Assembly: GCF_013155335.1 (NCBI RefSeq)
Contig: NZ_JABJQZ010000008.1
Location: 310,001 to 374,000 of the forward strand
Origin: Nocardioides sp. zg-1230
GTDB taxonomy: Bacteria; Actinomycetota; Actinomycetes; Propionibacteriales; Nocardioidaceae
Direction of reading: 5' to 3'
DNA: 64,000 nt
The position numbers and the translations under genes were made by a program. Positions within the stretch are counted from its first letter, which is position 1, and every line of letters begins with the position of its first letter. Below the pieces are notes generated by a model that was not told the DNA's origin, did no database searches, and worked only from the letters and a program-made list of their open reading frames with translations. Positions 35,650 through 43,312 of this stretch are shown here, piece after piece.

Positions 35650-37000
35650 GTCCTCTCCTGAGCTCGCGCGCGAGGTCCCACAGGTAGTGGTCGAAGTCGA
35701 CCTCCATCGTGTGGCGCGGCGAGGCGTAGAACTGCTTCTTGTCACGTCGGTGCTCGGCGGTCATCTGGCGTCGTACGACGTCGTCCGCGGGCGGCACGTA
35801 GCGCCCGGCGAGGGTCTCGGCGATCCATGCCGACTGCGCCTCGGCGATCGGCATCACAGCGCCGATCGCCTGCACGAGGCCGATGAAGTAGAGGCCGGGG
35901 AGGTCGGGGTGGACGGTGCGCTTCCACAGGGGCAGCTCGTTGTCCTGGGCCGAGACCAGCTCGGGCGCCAGGAACGGGAACGTGACCTGGTAGCCCGTGG
36001 CCCACACGATCAGGTCGGCCGGTGCCGTGGTGCCGTCGACGAAGACCACCCGGTCACCGTCGAGGCGCTCGATGCCGGGCCGCGCCGTCACCGCGCCCGC
36101 GGCGAGCCGCGCGCGGATCTGGTCGGACTGCACGGGGTGCGACTGCCCGGGCCGGTGGGTCGGCGCGGGGAGGCCGTACTTCGTCATGCTGCCGGCGTAG
36201 GTCGCCCCGATCCGCAGCCTGGCGGCCGTCACCCACCACGGCAGCCAGCCGGGCAGGGCGACCTGGTCGCTCGGCTTGCCCAGGAGGAACTTGCGCAGCA
36301 CCCACTCCGCGCGGCGCACCGACCACGTCGTCGAACGTGCCACGCGGGACGACTCGACCGCGATGTCCATCGCGGAGTTGCCGGCACCGACGACCACGAC
36401 GTCACGCCCGGCGAGCTGGTCGGCGGAGCGGTAGTCGTGGGAGTGGATCTGCTCGCCGTCGAAGGTGCCGGGGTAGGCGGGCTCGGGCCAGCGCGGGTCC
36501 CAGTGGTGGCCGTTGGCGACCACGACGGCGTCGTACGTGCGGGTCTCGGTGCCGCTCGGCCCGGTGAACCGCACGTCCCACCGGCCGTCGGAGGACCGGG
36601 TGACCTGCTCCACCGTGGTGTCGAAGGTGATCGTGTCGCGGAAGCCGAAGTGGTCGACGTACTGCTCGAAGTAGGCGTGCACCTGGTCGTGCCGCGCGTA
36701 GGGCGGGTAGTCCGCGGGCATCGGGAAGTCGGAGAACGCCATGCGGGGGCACGAGGTGTTGATCTCGAGCGTGTCGTAGCAGGCGGACTGGCCGTTGGAG
36801 TTGTCGAGGACCCACGTCCCGCCGATGTCGCTGCCCTTTTCGAAGCAGTCGAACCCGATGCCGGCGAGGTGGAGCTGCTTGGCCGCCGCGATGCCGGAGG
36901 AGCCGGCGCCGATCACGCAGGCACGGGGCAGCGATTCGTCGACGGGCACCGGAGAGGTGACCGCAGGGGCGCGGTGGGACTGCTTGACGAGGTAGGCCAT
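35630..37000 (-). CDS. Flavin-containing monooxygenase (FMO-like)
   Basis: This 456-residue NAD(P)H/FAD enzyme has an FAD motif (VIGAGSSGIAAAK near residue 30) and an NADPH motif (VVVVGAGNSAMDIA near 202). The FMO fingerprint lies between them, read as YPGTFDGEQIHSHDYR, a variant of the classical FxGxxxHxxxY. LIVWATGYQ is near residue 334. Such enzymes insert oxygen into N-, S- or carbonyl substrates. Its start codon overlaps the GroES-like stop by one base (TGATG), so it is coupled to that gene. The substrate is unknown. Confidence 0.9.
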   Translation of the reverse strand: MAYLVKQSHRAPAVTSPVPVDESLPRACVIGAGSSGIAAAKQLHLAGIGFDCFEKGSDIGGTWVLDNSNGQSACYDTLEINTSCPRMAFSDFPMPADYPPYARHDQVHAYFEQYVDHFGFRDTITFDTTVEQVTRSSDGRWDVRFTGPSGTETRTYDAVVVANGHHWDPRWPEPAYPGTFDGEQIHSHDYRSADQLAGRDVVVVGAGNSAMDIAVESSRVARSTTWSVRRAEWVLRKFLLGKPSDQVALPGWLPWWVTAARLRIGATYAGSMTKYGLPAPTHRPGQSHPVQSDQIRARLAAGAVTARPGIERLDGDRVVFVDGTTAPADLIVWATGYQVTFPFLAPELVSAQDNELPLWKRTVHPDLPGLYFIGLVQAIGAVMPIAEAQSAWIAETLAGRYVPPADDVVRRQMTAEHRRDKKQFYASPRHTMEVDFDHYLWDLARELRRGRARAAS

Positions 37001-37299
37001 CAGAGGTAGAGCCCGGTGGAGCCGCCCTCGAGCCGCTCGGCGGCGACGGCGTGCACGTCACGTTCGCGCATGACGACGTAGACCTCGCCGTGGACCTCGA
37101 CCTCGGCCTTGTCCTCGGGGTCGAAAAGCACCCGGTCGCCGACCTCGACCGCACGTGCGTGCGGACCGACCGCGATCACGCGCGACCAGGCCAGGCGACG
37201 TGCGCCCATGGCCGCGGTGGCGGGGATGACGATGCCGCCGGTCGAACGCCGTTCGCCGGCCTCCTGGTCGACCTCGACCAGCACGCGGTCGTGCAGCAT
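37000..37299 (-). CDS. Divergent GroES-like co-chaperonin domain protein
   Basis: This 99-residue protein has the GroES fold signature: MLHDRVLVEVDQEAGERRSTGGIVIPATA, VIAVGP then VEVGDRVLFDPEDKAEVEVHGEVYVVMRERDVHAV. It has a mobile-loop equivalent (GERRSTGGIVIP), so it could cap a chaperonin. No groEL is adjacent, and it differs clearly from housekeeping GroES, so it is a paralogue. The ATG at 37299 lacks an obvious ribosome site; translation may be coupled to the preceding DUF3618 gene, which ends 14 bases upstream. Confidence 0.75.
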   Translation of the reverse strand: MLHDRVLVEVDQEAGERRSTGGIVIPATAAMGARRLAWSRVIAVGPHARAVEVGDRVLFDPEDKAEVEVHGEVYVVMRERDVHAVAAERLEGGSTGLYL

Positions 37300-37313
37300 C
37301 TTGATCGGGACGT

Positions 37314-37562
37314 TCAGCGGGCTACCTTGCGGACGAGGGCGAACAGCACGACGACGCCGACGACGGCACCGGCCGCCTTGAGGATGTTGTCGGTGCGCGG
37401 GGCGCCCGTGTCGAGCTCGACGAAGTGGGACCTCACGGTCGTCACCTGCCGACCGACGATCGTCTTGGGGTGGGCGCGGTAGGCGAGCTGGTCGATCGTC
37501 GAGGCGAGCCGCTGGCGCGTCTCCTCGATCTCGCGCTCGAGCGCGCTCATGTCCTGGGTCAC
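37314..37562 (-). CDS. DUF3618 domain protein, single-pass membrane
   Basis: This 82-residue protein has an N-terminal DUF3618 motif (EREIEETRQRLASTIDQLAYRAHPKTIV), a Thr/Ser/Arg-containing middle, and one C-terminal transmembrane helix (AAGAVVGVVVLFALV). DUF3618 proteins are common in actinobacteria, often next to other small envelope proteins, and have no known function. The GTG start overlaps the transporter ATPase stop by four bases (GTGA). Confidence 0.82.
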   Translation of the reverse strand: MTQDMSALEREIEETRQRLASTIDQLAYRAHPKTIVGRQVTTVRSHFVELDTGAPRTDNILKAAGAVVGVVVLFALVRKVAR

Positions 37563-38314
37563 CGGGGCAGGCTATCAATGCGCCGCGGGTCGAAACCCCA
37601 GGGCAGCTCGAGCCGGTGGGCGGCCATCAGGTCGTCGTCGGTGAGGACGTCGAACGTCGACCGGTCGGCGACCACCACCCCCTCGCTCAGCACGACGCTG
37701 CGCGGGCACAGCTCCAGCGCGTAGGGCAGGTCGTGGGTGACCATCAGCACGGTCACGTCGAGGCTGCGCAGGATGTCGGCGAGCTCACGGCGCGAGGCGG
37801 GGTCGAGGTTGGACGACGGCTCGTCGAGCACCAGGATCTCCGGCTCCATCGCCAGCACGGTGGCGACCGCCACCCGGCGCCGCTGGCCGTAGGAGAGGTG
37901 GTGCGGCGGACGGTCGACGAAGTCGGCCATCCCGACCCGGTCGAGCGCGTCCATCACGCGCCGGTCGAGCGCTGCGCCCTTCAGGCCGAGGTTGGCCGGG
38001 CCGAACGCGACGTCCTGGCGGACGGTGCCGAGGAAGAGCTGGTCGTCGGGGTCCTGGAAGACGATCCCGACGCGGCGCCGGATCTCCTGGAGGTGCTCTT
38101 TCGTGACCGGGAGTCCGCTGACCTCGACCGAGCCCCTGCCGGCGGCGAGGATGCCGTTGAGGTGCAGGACGAGCGTGGTCTTGCCGGCGCCGTTGGGGCC
38201 CAGCAGCGCCACCCGCTCCCCGCGGTGGACGTGGAGGTCGACCCCGAAGAGCGCCTGGTGGCCGTCGGGGTAGGCGAACGCGAGCCCCTGGACGTCGAGG
38301 ACAGGCGTCGTCAT
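37559..38314 (-). CDS. cbiO: ECF transporter ATP-binding protein (CbiO/NikO)
   Basis: This 251-residue ABC ATPase has Walker A GPNGAGKTT near residue 39, a Q-loop in FQDPDDQLF, signature LSYGQRRRVAVA, Walker B LVLDEPSSNLD and an H-loop in VTHDL. The FQDPDDQLF phrase is typical of energy-coupling-factor ATPases. It powers nickel or cobalt uptake together with the Q, M and N components encoded just upstream, with which it overlaps (ATGA). The Nur-type operator ahead of the operon favours nickel. Confidence 0.92.
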   Translation of the reverse strand: MTTPVLDVQGLAFAYPDGHQALFGVDLHVHRGERVALLGPNGAGKTTLVLHLNGILAAGRGSVEVSGLPVTKEHLQEIRRRVGIVFQDPDDQLFLGTVRQDVAFGPANLGLKGAALDRRVMDALDRVGMADFVDRPPHHLSYGQRRRVAVATVLAMEPEILVLDEPSSNLDPASRRELADILRSLDVTVLMVTHDLPYALELCPRSVVLSEGVVVADRSTFDVLTDDDLMAAHRLELPWGFDPRRIDSLPR

Positions 38315-38991
38315 GGCTTGTCCGTCTGCGGCAGCCTGCCGTCGTACCCGCGCGACAGCATCGCGAGGTGCACGCGCTCACCGCGCTCGTAGGAGCGGAT
38401 GAACAGGGCGCCGAGCGAGCGGGCCAGCACCGGCCAGTGCCGCGGGGAGCGCGGGTCGCAGCCGCGCGAGCGCAGGGCCGTCATCATCCGTCCGAGCTCT
38501 GCGGTGACCACGTCGAGGTAGCGGATCATGAAGCCCATGATCTGCACGACCAGGTCGGGCGCCCGCAGCCGCTGCAGCCCGCGCAGGAGGTCCTGGGGTT
38601 CGGTCGTCGCGGCCAGGGTGAGCGAGGCGAGGACACCGATGGTGCCCTTGACGAGCAGCGCGACGCCCGCGACCAGGCCGGGCTCGGAGACGCTCACGCC
38701 CAGCACCTCGGTGCGCGGCCCGTGGGCGATGAAGGGCATCAGCGCCGCGAAGACGACGAACGGCACCTCGACGACCATCCGCGGCAGCAGGTAGCGCAGC
38801 GGCACGCGCGAGAGCGCCACGACGACGAGCAGGACGGCGGCCTCGACGGCGAACACGGCGTAGGCCTGGCGCGGCGTGGCGACGACGACCAGCATGAACC
38901 CCAGCAGTGCCAGCACCTTGAGGTGCGCGGGGGCGCGGTGCACCGGGCTGTGGCCGTGGAAGTGCAACCGGTGCCCGTGCCCGGCTCCCAT
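38311..38991 (-). CDS. cbiQ: ECF transporter transmembrane component T (CbiQ/NikQ)
   Basis: This 226-residue membrane protein has four to five hydrophobic segments and the two EcfT cytoplasmic Ala-Arg-Gly motifs that contact the ATPases (ALRSRG and AMLSRG). The N-terminus is His-rich (HGHRLHFHGHSPVHRAPAH), which could bind the transported metal. It starts one base inside the PDGLE gene stop and overlaps the ATPase gene by four bases. Confidence 0.9.
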   Translation of the reverse strand: MGAGHGHRLHFHGHSPVHRAPAHLKVLALLGFMLVVVATPRQAYAVFAVEAAVLLVVVALSRVPLRYLLPRMVVEVPFVVFAALMPFIAHGPRTEVLGVSVSEPGLVAGVALLVKGTIGVLASLTLAATTEPQDLLRGLQRLRAPDLVVQIMGFMIRYLDVVTAELGRMMTALRSRGCDPRSPRHWPVLARSLGALFIRSYERGERVHLAMLSRGYDGRLPQTDKP

Positions 38992-39350
38992 CAGGCCTCC
39001 GAATCGTGGAGCACGTCGTGGTCGTCGATGTGGTGGTCGTCGCGCGGCTCGCGTCGGCGTACGAGCCAGAACAGGCCGGTGCTCAGCACCAGCATCACCA
39101 CGACGCCGATGACGCCGGCGAGGCCGCCGCTGATGCGTGGGTCGTCGACACCGGAGGTCTGGTAGTCGGCGAGCGGGCTGTCGGCGGTCGCCGAGTCCTC
39201 GGCGGCGTCGATGAAGCCGGTCTGCTCGGCGACGTGCTCGAGGCCGTCGGGGTGCGAGCTGGCGTAGTAGCTCGCGACGCCGGCGACGAGCAGGCAGACG
39301 ACCAGGGCCACGGCGAAGAAGCGACGGGTGCTCATCACGGGTGTGCTCAT
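38991..39350 (-). CDS. PDGLE-domain small component of the nickel/cobalt ECF transporter (CbiN/NikN-like)
   Basis: This 119-residue protein has an N-terminal hydrophobic helix (FFAVALVVCLLVAGVASYYA), the family-defining PDGLE sequence in HPDGLEHVAEQTGF, a second helix (GVIGVVVMLVLSTGLFWLV) and a His/Asp-rich tail (DDHHIDDHDVLHD) that may bind metal. It works with the M component in substrate capture. It overlaps cbiM by four bases (ATGA). Confidence 0.87.
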   Translation of the reverse strand: MSTPVMSTRRFFAVALVVCLLVAGVASYYASSHPDGLEHVAEQTGFIDAAEDSATADSPLADYQTSGVDDPRISGGLAGVIGVVVMLVLSTGLFWLVRRREPRDDHHIDDHDVLHDSEA

Positions 39351-40036
39351 CGGGCCAGCCCCGTCCGGAGCTCGAGCTCGCGCTCCTCGAGGAGAGGGCC
39401 GGCGCCGTGGACGAGGTCGGGACGGGTCGCCACGACGCTCGCGACCACCAGGCCGGTGATGAGCGCCTCGCCGATGCCGATCACCGTGTGCCAGCCGAGC
39501 ATCGCGGTCAGGACGGCGCCGAGGTCGACCGAGACGTTGCCGCCGACGGCGAAGAGTGCGGTGAAGACCAGCGCCGCCACCGGGACGCTGACCAGGGCGC
39601 CGATCGCGGCGGCCGGGGCCACCATGGAGATCCGCTTGGGCAGCACCCGGCGCAGGAGGACGAAGACGGCCCAGCCGACCGCGACGGTCACGATGCCGAT
39701 CAGGGTGATGTTGGTGCCGAGCGCGGTGATGCCGCCGTCGGCCATCAGCAGGGCCTGCACCACGAGGACCACCGACAGGCACAGCACGGCCGTCCACGGC
39801 CCCACCAGGACGGCGGCCAGTGCCCCGCCCATCAGGTGACCGCTGGTGCCCGCGCCCACCGGGAAGTTGATCATCTGGGCGGCGAACACGAAGGTCGCGA
39901 CCAGCCCGGCCCTGGGCGCCGTACGGTCGTCCAGCTCGCGGCGCGCGCCGCGCAGCGAGACCGCGACCGCGACCGCGGCCACCGCGCCGGTGGCCACCGA
40001 GGTGGGGGCGTCGAGGAAGCCGTCGGGGACGTGCAC
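39347..40036 (-). CDS. cbiM: ECF nickel/cobalt transporter substrate-specific component (CbiM/NikM)
   Basis: This 229-residue membrane protein begins MHVPDGFLD. The second-position His and the loop histidines of this family coordinate Ni2+ or Co2+. Conserved FAAQMINFPVGAGTSGHLMGG and an ALLMADGGITALGTNI region follow, over about seven hydrophobic segments. It is the first gene of the leftward run. The GTG start has an AGGAG site. The promoter overlaps a Nur box, which supports nickel as substrate; no cobalamin riboswitch was recognised upstream. Confidence 0.93.
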   Translation of the reverse strand: MHVPDGFLDAPTSVATGAVAAVAVAVSLRGARRELDDRTAPRAGLVATFVFAAQMINFPVGAGTSGHLMGGALAAVLVGPWTAVLCLSVVLVVQALLMADGGITALGTNITLIGIVTVAVGWAVFVLLRRVLPKRISMVAPAAAIGALVSVPVAALVFTALFAVGGNVSVDLGAVLTAMLGWHTVIGIGEALITGLVVASVVATRPDLVHGAGPLLEERELELRTGLAR

Positions 40037-40131
40037 GTGGGTGCTCCTGCTCGTGGATCTGTCGTGGGTGGGGCTGCTTGGATGTCTGGTGGCCGGCCGC
40101 GGATCCCCCGATGCCGGGCCGGCACCCCTCC

Positions 40132-40154
40132 ATCTTATTGCAAGTGTCTTGCAA
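40132..40154. promoter_or_regulatory. Nur box and -10 element of the nickel transporter operon
   Basis: TTGCAA-N5-TTGCAA (40138-40154) is a perfect match to the Streptomyces nickel-uptake regulator consensus tTGCaa-N5-ttGCAA. On the minus strand TAAGAT (40137-40132) abuts it as a likely -10 box for cbiM, so bound repressor would block transcription. The site is only 17 bases before the divergent peroxiredoxin ATG. Confidence 0.8.
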
Positions 40155-40170
40155 CAACCAAGGAGCCGTC

Positions 40171-40641
40171 ATGTCCCAACGCCTCGCCACCGGCGACACC
40201 GCCCCCGACTTCACCCTGGCCAGCGACACCGAGGAGCAAGTCTCGCTGTCTGACCTTCGCGGCAAGAAGGTGATCCTCTACTTCTACCCGGCGGCGATGA
40301 CCCCGGGTTGCACCAAGCAGGCCTGCGACTTCTCCGAGTCCCTCGACTCGTTGCGCGGCGCGGGCTACGAGGTGCTCGGCGTCTCGAAGGACAAGCCGGC
40401 CAAGCTCGCGAAGTTCCGCGAGCGTGACGCCCTCACCGTCACCCTGCTCTCCGACGAGGACCTGGCCGTCCACCGGGCCTACGGCGCCTTCGGCACGAAG
40501 AAGCTCTACGGCAAGGAGGTCGAGGGCGTGATCCGGTCGACCTTCGTCATCGACGAGGACGGCGCCGTCGAGCTCGCCCAGTACAACGTCAAGGCCACCG
40601 GGCACGTCGCCAAGCTGCGCAAGGACCTCGGCCTCGCCTGA
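40171..40641 (+). CDS. bcp: Thiol peroxidase, BCP-type peroxiredoxin
   Basis: This 156-residue peroxiredoxin reduces hydrogen and alkyl peroxides using thioredoxin. The peroxidatic Cys is in MTPGCTKQACDF near residue 49, and the second Cys five residues later is the resolving Cys of the atypical 2-Cys BCP group. APDFTLASD and FVIDEDG are the usual flanking blocks. It has an AAGGAG ribosome site. It is divergent from the nickel transporter, and the Nur box lies just upstream of its start, so it could share nickel control. Confidence 0.93.
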   Translation: MSQRLATGDTAPDFTLASDTEEQVSLSDLRGKKVILYFYPAAMTPGCTKQACDFSESLDSLRGAGYEVLGVSKDKPAKLAKFRERDALTVTLLSDEDLAVHRAYGAFGTKKLYGKEVEGVIRSTFVIDEDGAVELAQYNVKATGHVAKLRKDLGLA

Positions 40642-40681
40642 CCTACGCCGCGCCCCGGACACGTGTGAAGATGTGACCGCA

Positions 40682-40755
40682 GCGCCCGTAGCCCAACAGG
40701 CAGAGGCCCACGGTTTAGGTCCGTGACAGTGTGAGTTCGACTCTCACCGGGCGCA
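40682..40755 (+). tRNA. tRNA-Leu (anticodon TAG) with a short variable arm
   Basis: The acceptor stem GCGCCCG pairs with CGGGCGC. The anticodon stem CACGG/CCGTG encloses TTTAGGT with anticodon TAG, and the T-stem GTGAG/CTCAC is perfect. The variable loop is only five bases (ACAGT), although bacterial tRNA-Leu is normally class II with a long variable arm. The D-stem has three pairs (GCC/GGC). CCA is not encoded, unlike the other three tRNAs here. It could be a functional minor tRNA or a tRNA-like gene. Confidence 0.75.
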
Positions 40756-40812
40756 CCCCCACCGAAGGCAGCAGTTCCTCGCGAGTCCCGCACATGTGAC
40801 CCGCGTCACCAC

Positions 40813-40818
40813 TAGGGT
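40813..40818 (+). promoter_or_regulatory. Leaderless -10 box for the BASS transporter
   Basis: TAGGGT is followed by six bases and the ATG at 40825. Confidence 0.6.
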
Positions 40819-40824
40819 CCGCGC

Positions 40825-41700
40825 ATGGACTCCGCGCTGACCACCGTCGGACTGCCGCTCGCGCTGGCGATCATCATGTTCGGGCTGGGCCTGGACCTGA
40901 CGGTCGGCGACTTCAAGCGGGTCGGCCGGGCGCCGAAGGCCGTCGCCGTCGCGCTCGCCTGCCAGATCGTGCTGCTGCCGGCGATCTGCTTCGGGCTGGT
41001 GGTGCTCTTCGACCTCCCGGCGCTGCTCGGCATCGGCATGCTGCTGCTCGCGGCCTCACCGGGCGGCACGACGGCCAACCTCTTCAGCCACCTGTTCCGA
41101 GGCGACGTCGCCCTCAACATCACGCTGACGGCGATCAACACCGTCATCGCGGTCGTCACGCTGCCGCTCATCACCGGGCTCGCCATCGCCTGGTACGACC
41201 GGCAGGACGACGTCTCGATGCCGCTGGTCGAGATCGTCAAGGTGTTCGCGCTGATCCTGCTGCCGGTCGGCATCGGGATGGTCGTCAACGCCCGGGCGCC
41301 CGGCTTCGCGCGGCGGATGGACAAGCCGGTGCGGATCGGGTCGGCGGTGATCCTGGCGATCCTGGTGCTCGGCATCCTGCTCGACCAGCGCGAGAACGTC
41401 GGCGACTACCTCGCCGACGTCGGCCTGATCGCCGCCCTGTTCTGCGCGGTCAGCCTGGTCGTCGGCTACTACGTGCCCAGGGCGGCGGGGGTCACCGGCC
41501 CGCAGGCCATCGCGTCCTCGATGGAGGTCGGGGTGCACAACGCGACGCTCGCGATCTTCGTCGCGGTCGAGGTGCTCGACGAGGTCGAGATCTCGGTGCC
41601 GGCGGCCGTCTACTCGTTGATCATGTTCGTCTTCGCCGCCCTGTGGGGCATGTGGGTCAGCAGGCAGGTCGGCGCGCGCGAGGAGACGTCAGTCGCCTGA
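40825..41700 (+). CDS. Bile acid:sodium symporter family (BASS) transporter
   Basis: This 291-residue protein has nine to ten hydrophobic segments. It carries the BASS motifs MFGLGLDLTVGDF, LLLAASPGGTTANLFSHL (cation-site crossover) and SMEVGVHNATLAIFVA (second crossover). Family members couple Na+ entry to uptake of organic anions such as pantothenate, pyruvate or sterol acids; the substrate is unknown. It converges on rdgB with a 12-base overlap of the coding ends. Confidence 0.88.
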   Translation: MDSALTTVGLPLALAIIMFGLGLDLTVGDFKRVGRAPKAVAVALACQIVLLPAICFGLVVLFDLPALLGIGMLLLAASPGGTTANLFSHLFRGDVALNITLTAINTVIAVVTLPLITGLAIAWYDRQDDVSMPLVEIVKVFALILLPVGIGMVVNARAPGFARRMDKPVRIGSAVILAILVLGILLDQRENVGDYLADVGLIAALFCAVSLVVGYYVPRAAGVTGPQAIASSMEVGVHNATLAIFVAVEVLDEVEISVPAAVYSLIMFVFAALWGMWVSRQVGAREETSVA

Positions 41701-42342
41701 CCCCGCACTCGGCTCCGTGCCGAAGAGGTCCGCGGCGACGTACGGCGCGAGCTCGCGCAGCGCCCGGCCGCGGTGCGAGATGAGGTCCTTCTCCCCCGGG
41801 CCGAGCTCGGCCGAGGTGAGGTCCTCGGCGTCGTGCTCGACCGCCACGAAGACCACGTCGTAGCCGAAGCCACCGCTCCCCCGCACCTCGCGGATGATGC
41901 GGCCGTCCATCCGGCCCTCGACGACGCGCTCCCGTCCGTCGGGCATCACCCACGCCACGGCGCACGTGAAGTGCGCACCGCGACGCTCGTCGGGTACGTC
42001 GTGGAGCTGGTCGAGCAGCAGCTCGTTGTTGCGGGCGTCCCGTCCGCCCTCGACCGCCTTGGAGCTGCCCGACCACCGGGCGGACAGCACGCCCGGCATC
42101 CCGTTGAGGGCGTCGACGCACAGGCCGCTGTCGTCGGCGACCGCGGGGAGCCCGGTGGCCGCCACACCGGCGCGCGCCTTGAGCAGAGCGTTGCCCTCGA
42201 AGGTCGGCTGGTCCTCGACCGGCTCGACGTAGCCGTCCACGTCGCCGATGCCGAGCACCTCGATGCCGGGCACGTGCTCGGCGAGGATGCGCTGCATCTC
42301 GAGGATCTTCTTGGCGTTGGCGGAGGCGAGGAAGATCTTCAC
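41689..42342 (-). CDS. rdgB: Non-canonical purine NTP pyrophosphatase (RdgB/HAM1)
   Basis: This 217-residue enzyme hydrolyses ITP, dITP and XTP to monophosphates, keeping deaminated purines out of nucleic acids. Motifs: FLASANAKK at the N-terminus (triphosphate loop), TFEGNALLKA, VADDSGLCVDAL (metal-binding Asp pair), GFGYDVVF and SHRGRAL near the C-terminus. The GTG start overlaps the rph stop (GTGA), and rph-rdgB is a conserved actinobacterial pair. Confidence 0.94.
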   Translation of the reverse strand: MKIFLASANAKKILEMQRILAEHVPGIEVLGIGDVDGYVEPVEDQPTFEGNALLKARAGVAATGLPAVADDSGLCVDALNGMPGVLSARWSGSSKAVEGGRDARNNELLLDQLHDVPDERRGAHFTCAVAWVMPDGRERVVEGRMDGRIIREVRGSGGFGYDVVFVAVEHDAEDLTSAELGPGEKDLISHRGRALRELAPYVAADLFGTEPSAGSGD

Positions 42343-43079
42343 CGGGCCAGCGCCTCCTGCTGCAGGCGCGTCAGGTCGGCGCATCCCTTCTCGGCCAGGG
42401 CGAGCAGGGCGTCGAGCTCGGCGCGGTCGAAGGCGACGCCCTCGGCCGTGCCCTGCACCTCGACGAACTTGCCCTCGCCGGTCATCACGACGTTCATGTC
42501 GGTCTCGGCGCGGACGTCCTCGACGTAGGGCAGGTCCAGGCGCGGCACTCCGTCGATGATGCCGACGCTGACCGCGGCGACCGAGCCGGTCAGCGGCTCA
42601 CCGGCGAGAGCGCCGTTGGCCCGCAGGTGCGCGACCGCGTCCGCCAGGGCGACGTACGCCCCGGTGATCGCGGCGGTGCGCGTCCCGCCGTCGGCCTGGA
42701 GGACGTCGCAGTCGAGGACGATGGTGTTCTCGCCGAGGGCCTGGTAGTCGATGACGGCCCGCAGCGAGCGGCCGATCAGCCGGGAGATCTCGTGCGTGCG
42801 GCCGCCGATGCGGCCCTTGACCGACTCGCGGTCGGAGCGCGTGTTGGTGGCCGCGGGGAGCATGGCGTACTCGGCGGTGACCCACCCGAGTCCCGAGCCC
42901 TTGCGCCAGCGGGGCACGCCCTCGGAGGCGGAGGCGGCGCACAGCACCTTGGTGCCGCCGAACTCCACCAGCACGGACCCCGCCGCGTGGTCGAGCCAGT
43001 GGCGCGTGATCGTGATCGGGCGGAGCTCGTCGTCGGCGCGGCCGTCGGCGCGGGCGGCGGAAGTCGGACCAGAAGTCAT
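42339..43079 (-). CDS. rph: Ribonuclease PH
   Basis: This 246-residue phosphorolytic 3'-5' exoribonuclease trims tRNA precursors. RPITITRHWLDHAAGSVLVEFG, a TRSDRESVKGRIGGRTHEISRLIGRSLRA core, DCDVLQADGGTRTAAITGA and a late EVQGTAEG motif are all in order. The ATG at 43079 is fixed by a TAGGGT -10 box seven bases upstream, which indicates a leaderless message. It forms an operon with rdgB. Confidence 0.95.
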   Translation of the reverse strand: MTSGPTSAARADGRADDELRPITITRHWLDHAAGSVLVEFGGTKVLCAASASEGVPRWRKGSGLGWVTAEYAMLPAATNTRSDRESVKGRIGGRTHEISRLIGRSLRAVIDYQALGENTIVLDCDVLQADGGTRTAAITGAYVALADAVAHLRANGALAGEPLTGSVAAVSVGIIDGVPRLDLPYVEDVRAETDMNVVMTGEGKFVEVQGTAEGVAFDRAELDALLALAEKGCADLTRLQQEALAR

Positions 43080-43086
43080 GGGCACG

Positions 43087-43092
43087 ACCCTA
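43087..43092 (-). promoter_or_regulatory. Leaderless -10 box for rph-rdgB
   Basis: TAGGGT on the minus strand is followed by seven bases and the ATG at 43079. Confidence 0.6.
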
Positions 43093-43101
43093 GACGTGGC
43101 A

Positions 43102-43143
43102 GAGCCGGGTCCGGTCACCCCCGTGTGTCACCGGACCCGGCTC
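43102..43143. other. Strong hairpin between the divergent rph and histidine kinase genes
   Basis: A perfect 14-base-pair stem (43102-43115 against 43130-43143) has a 14-base loop. It lies upstream of both start sites, so it is not in either expected message. It may be the terminator of an unseen RNA or a leftover from rearrangement. The DNA from 43144 to 43299 shows no other feature. Confidence 0.55.
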
Positions 43144-43299
43144 GAAGCCCCGTCCCCAGTGGGACCGTCCACATGTGCGCGGCCCCACGCCGCGCAGCTC
43201 CCTCCACGCGGTTGGTACGACCACCTTGACGCCCCGCGCAGGCCGGGCGCATCGGCCCAGAGACCATGTCGATGCGACCAAAGTAGGAAATGTGCTCGT

Positions 43300-43305
43300 T
43301 ACCCT
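43300..43305 (+). promoter_or_regulatory. Leaderless -10 box for the two-component system
   Basis: TACCCT is followed by seven bases and the GTG at 43313. This favours that start over the GTG at 43292. Confidence 0.5.
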
Positions 43306-43312
43306 GAGCGCC

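Noticed and set aside
40037..40137. Possible cobalamin riboswitch ahead of the CbiMNQO-type operon
   Set aside because: The roughly 100-base leader is too short and no B12-box could be recognised; the Nur box explains regulation better.
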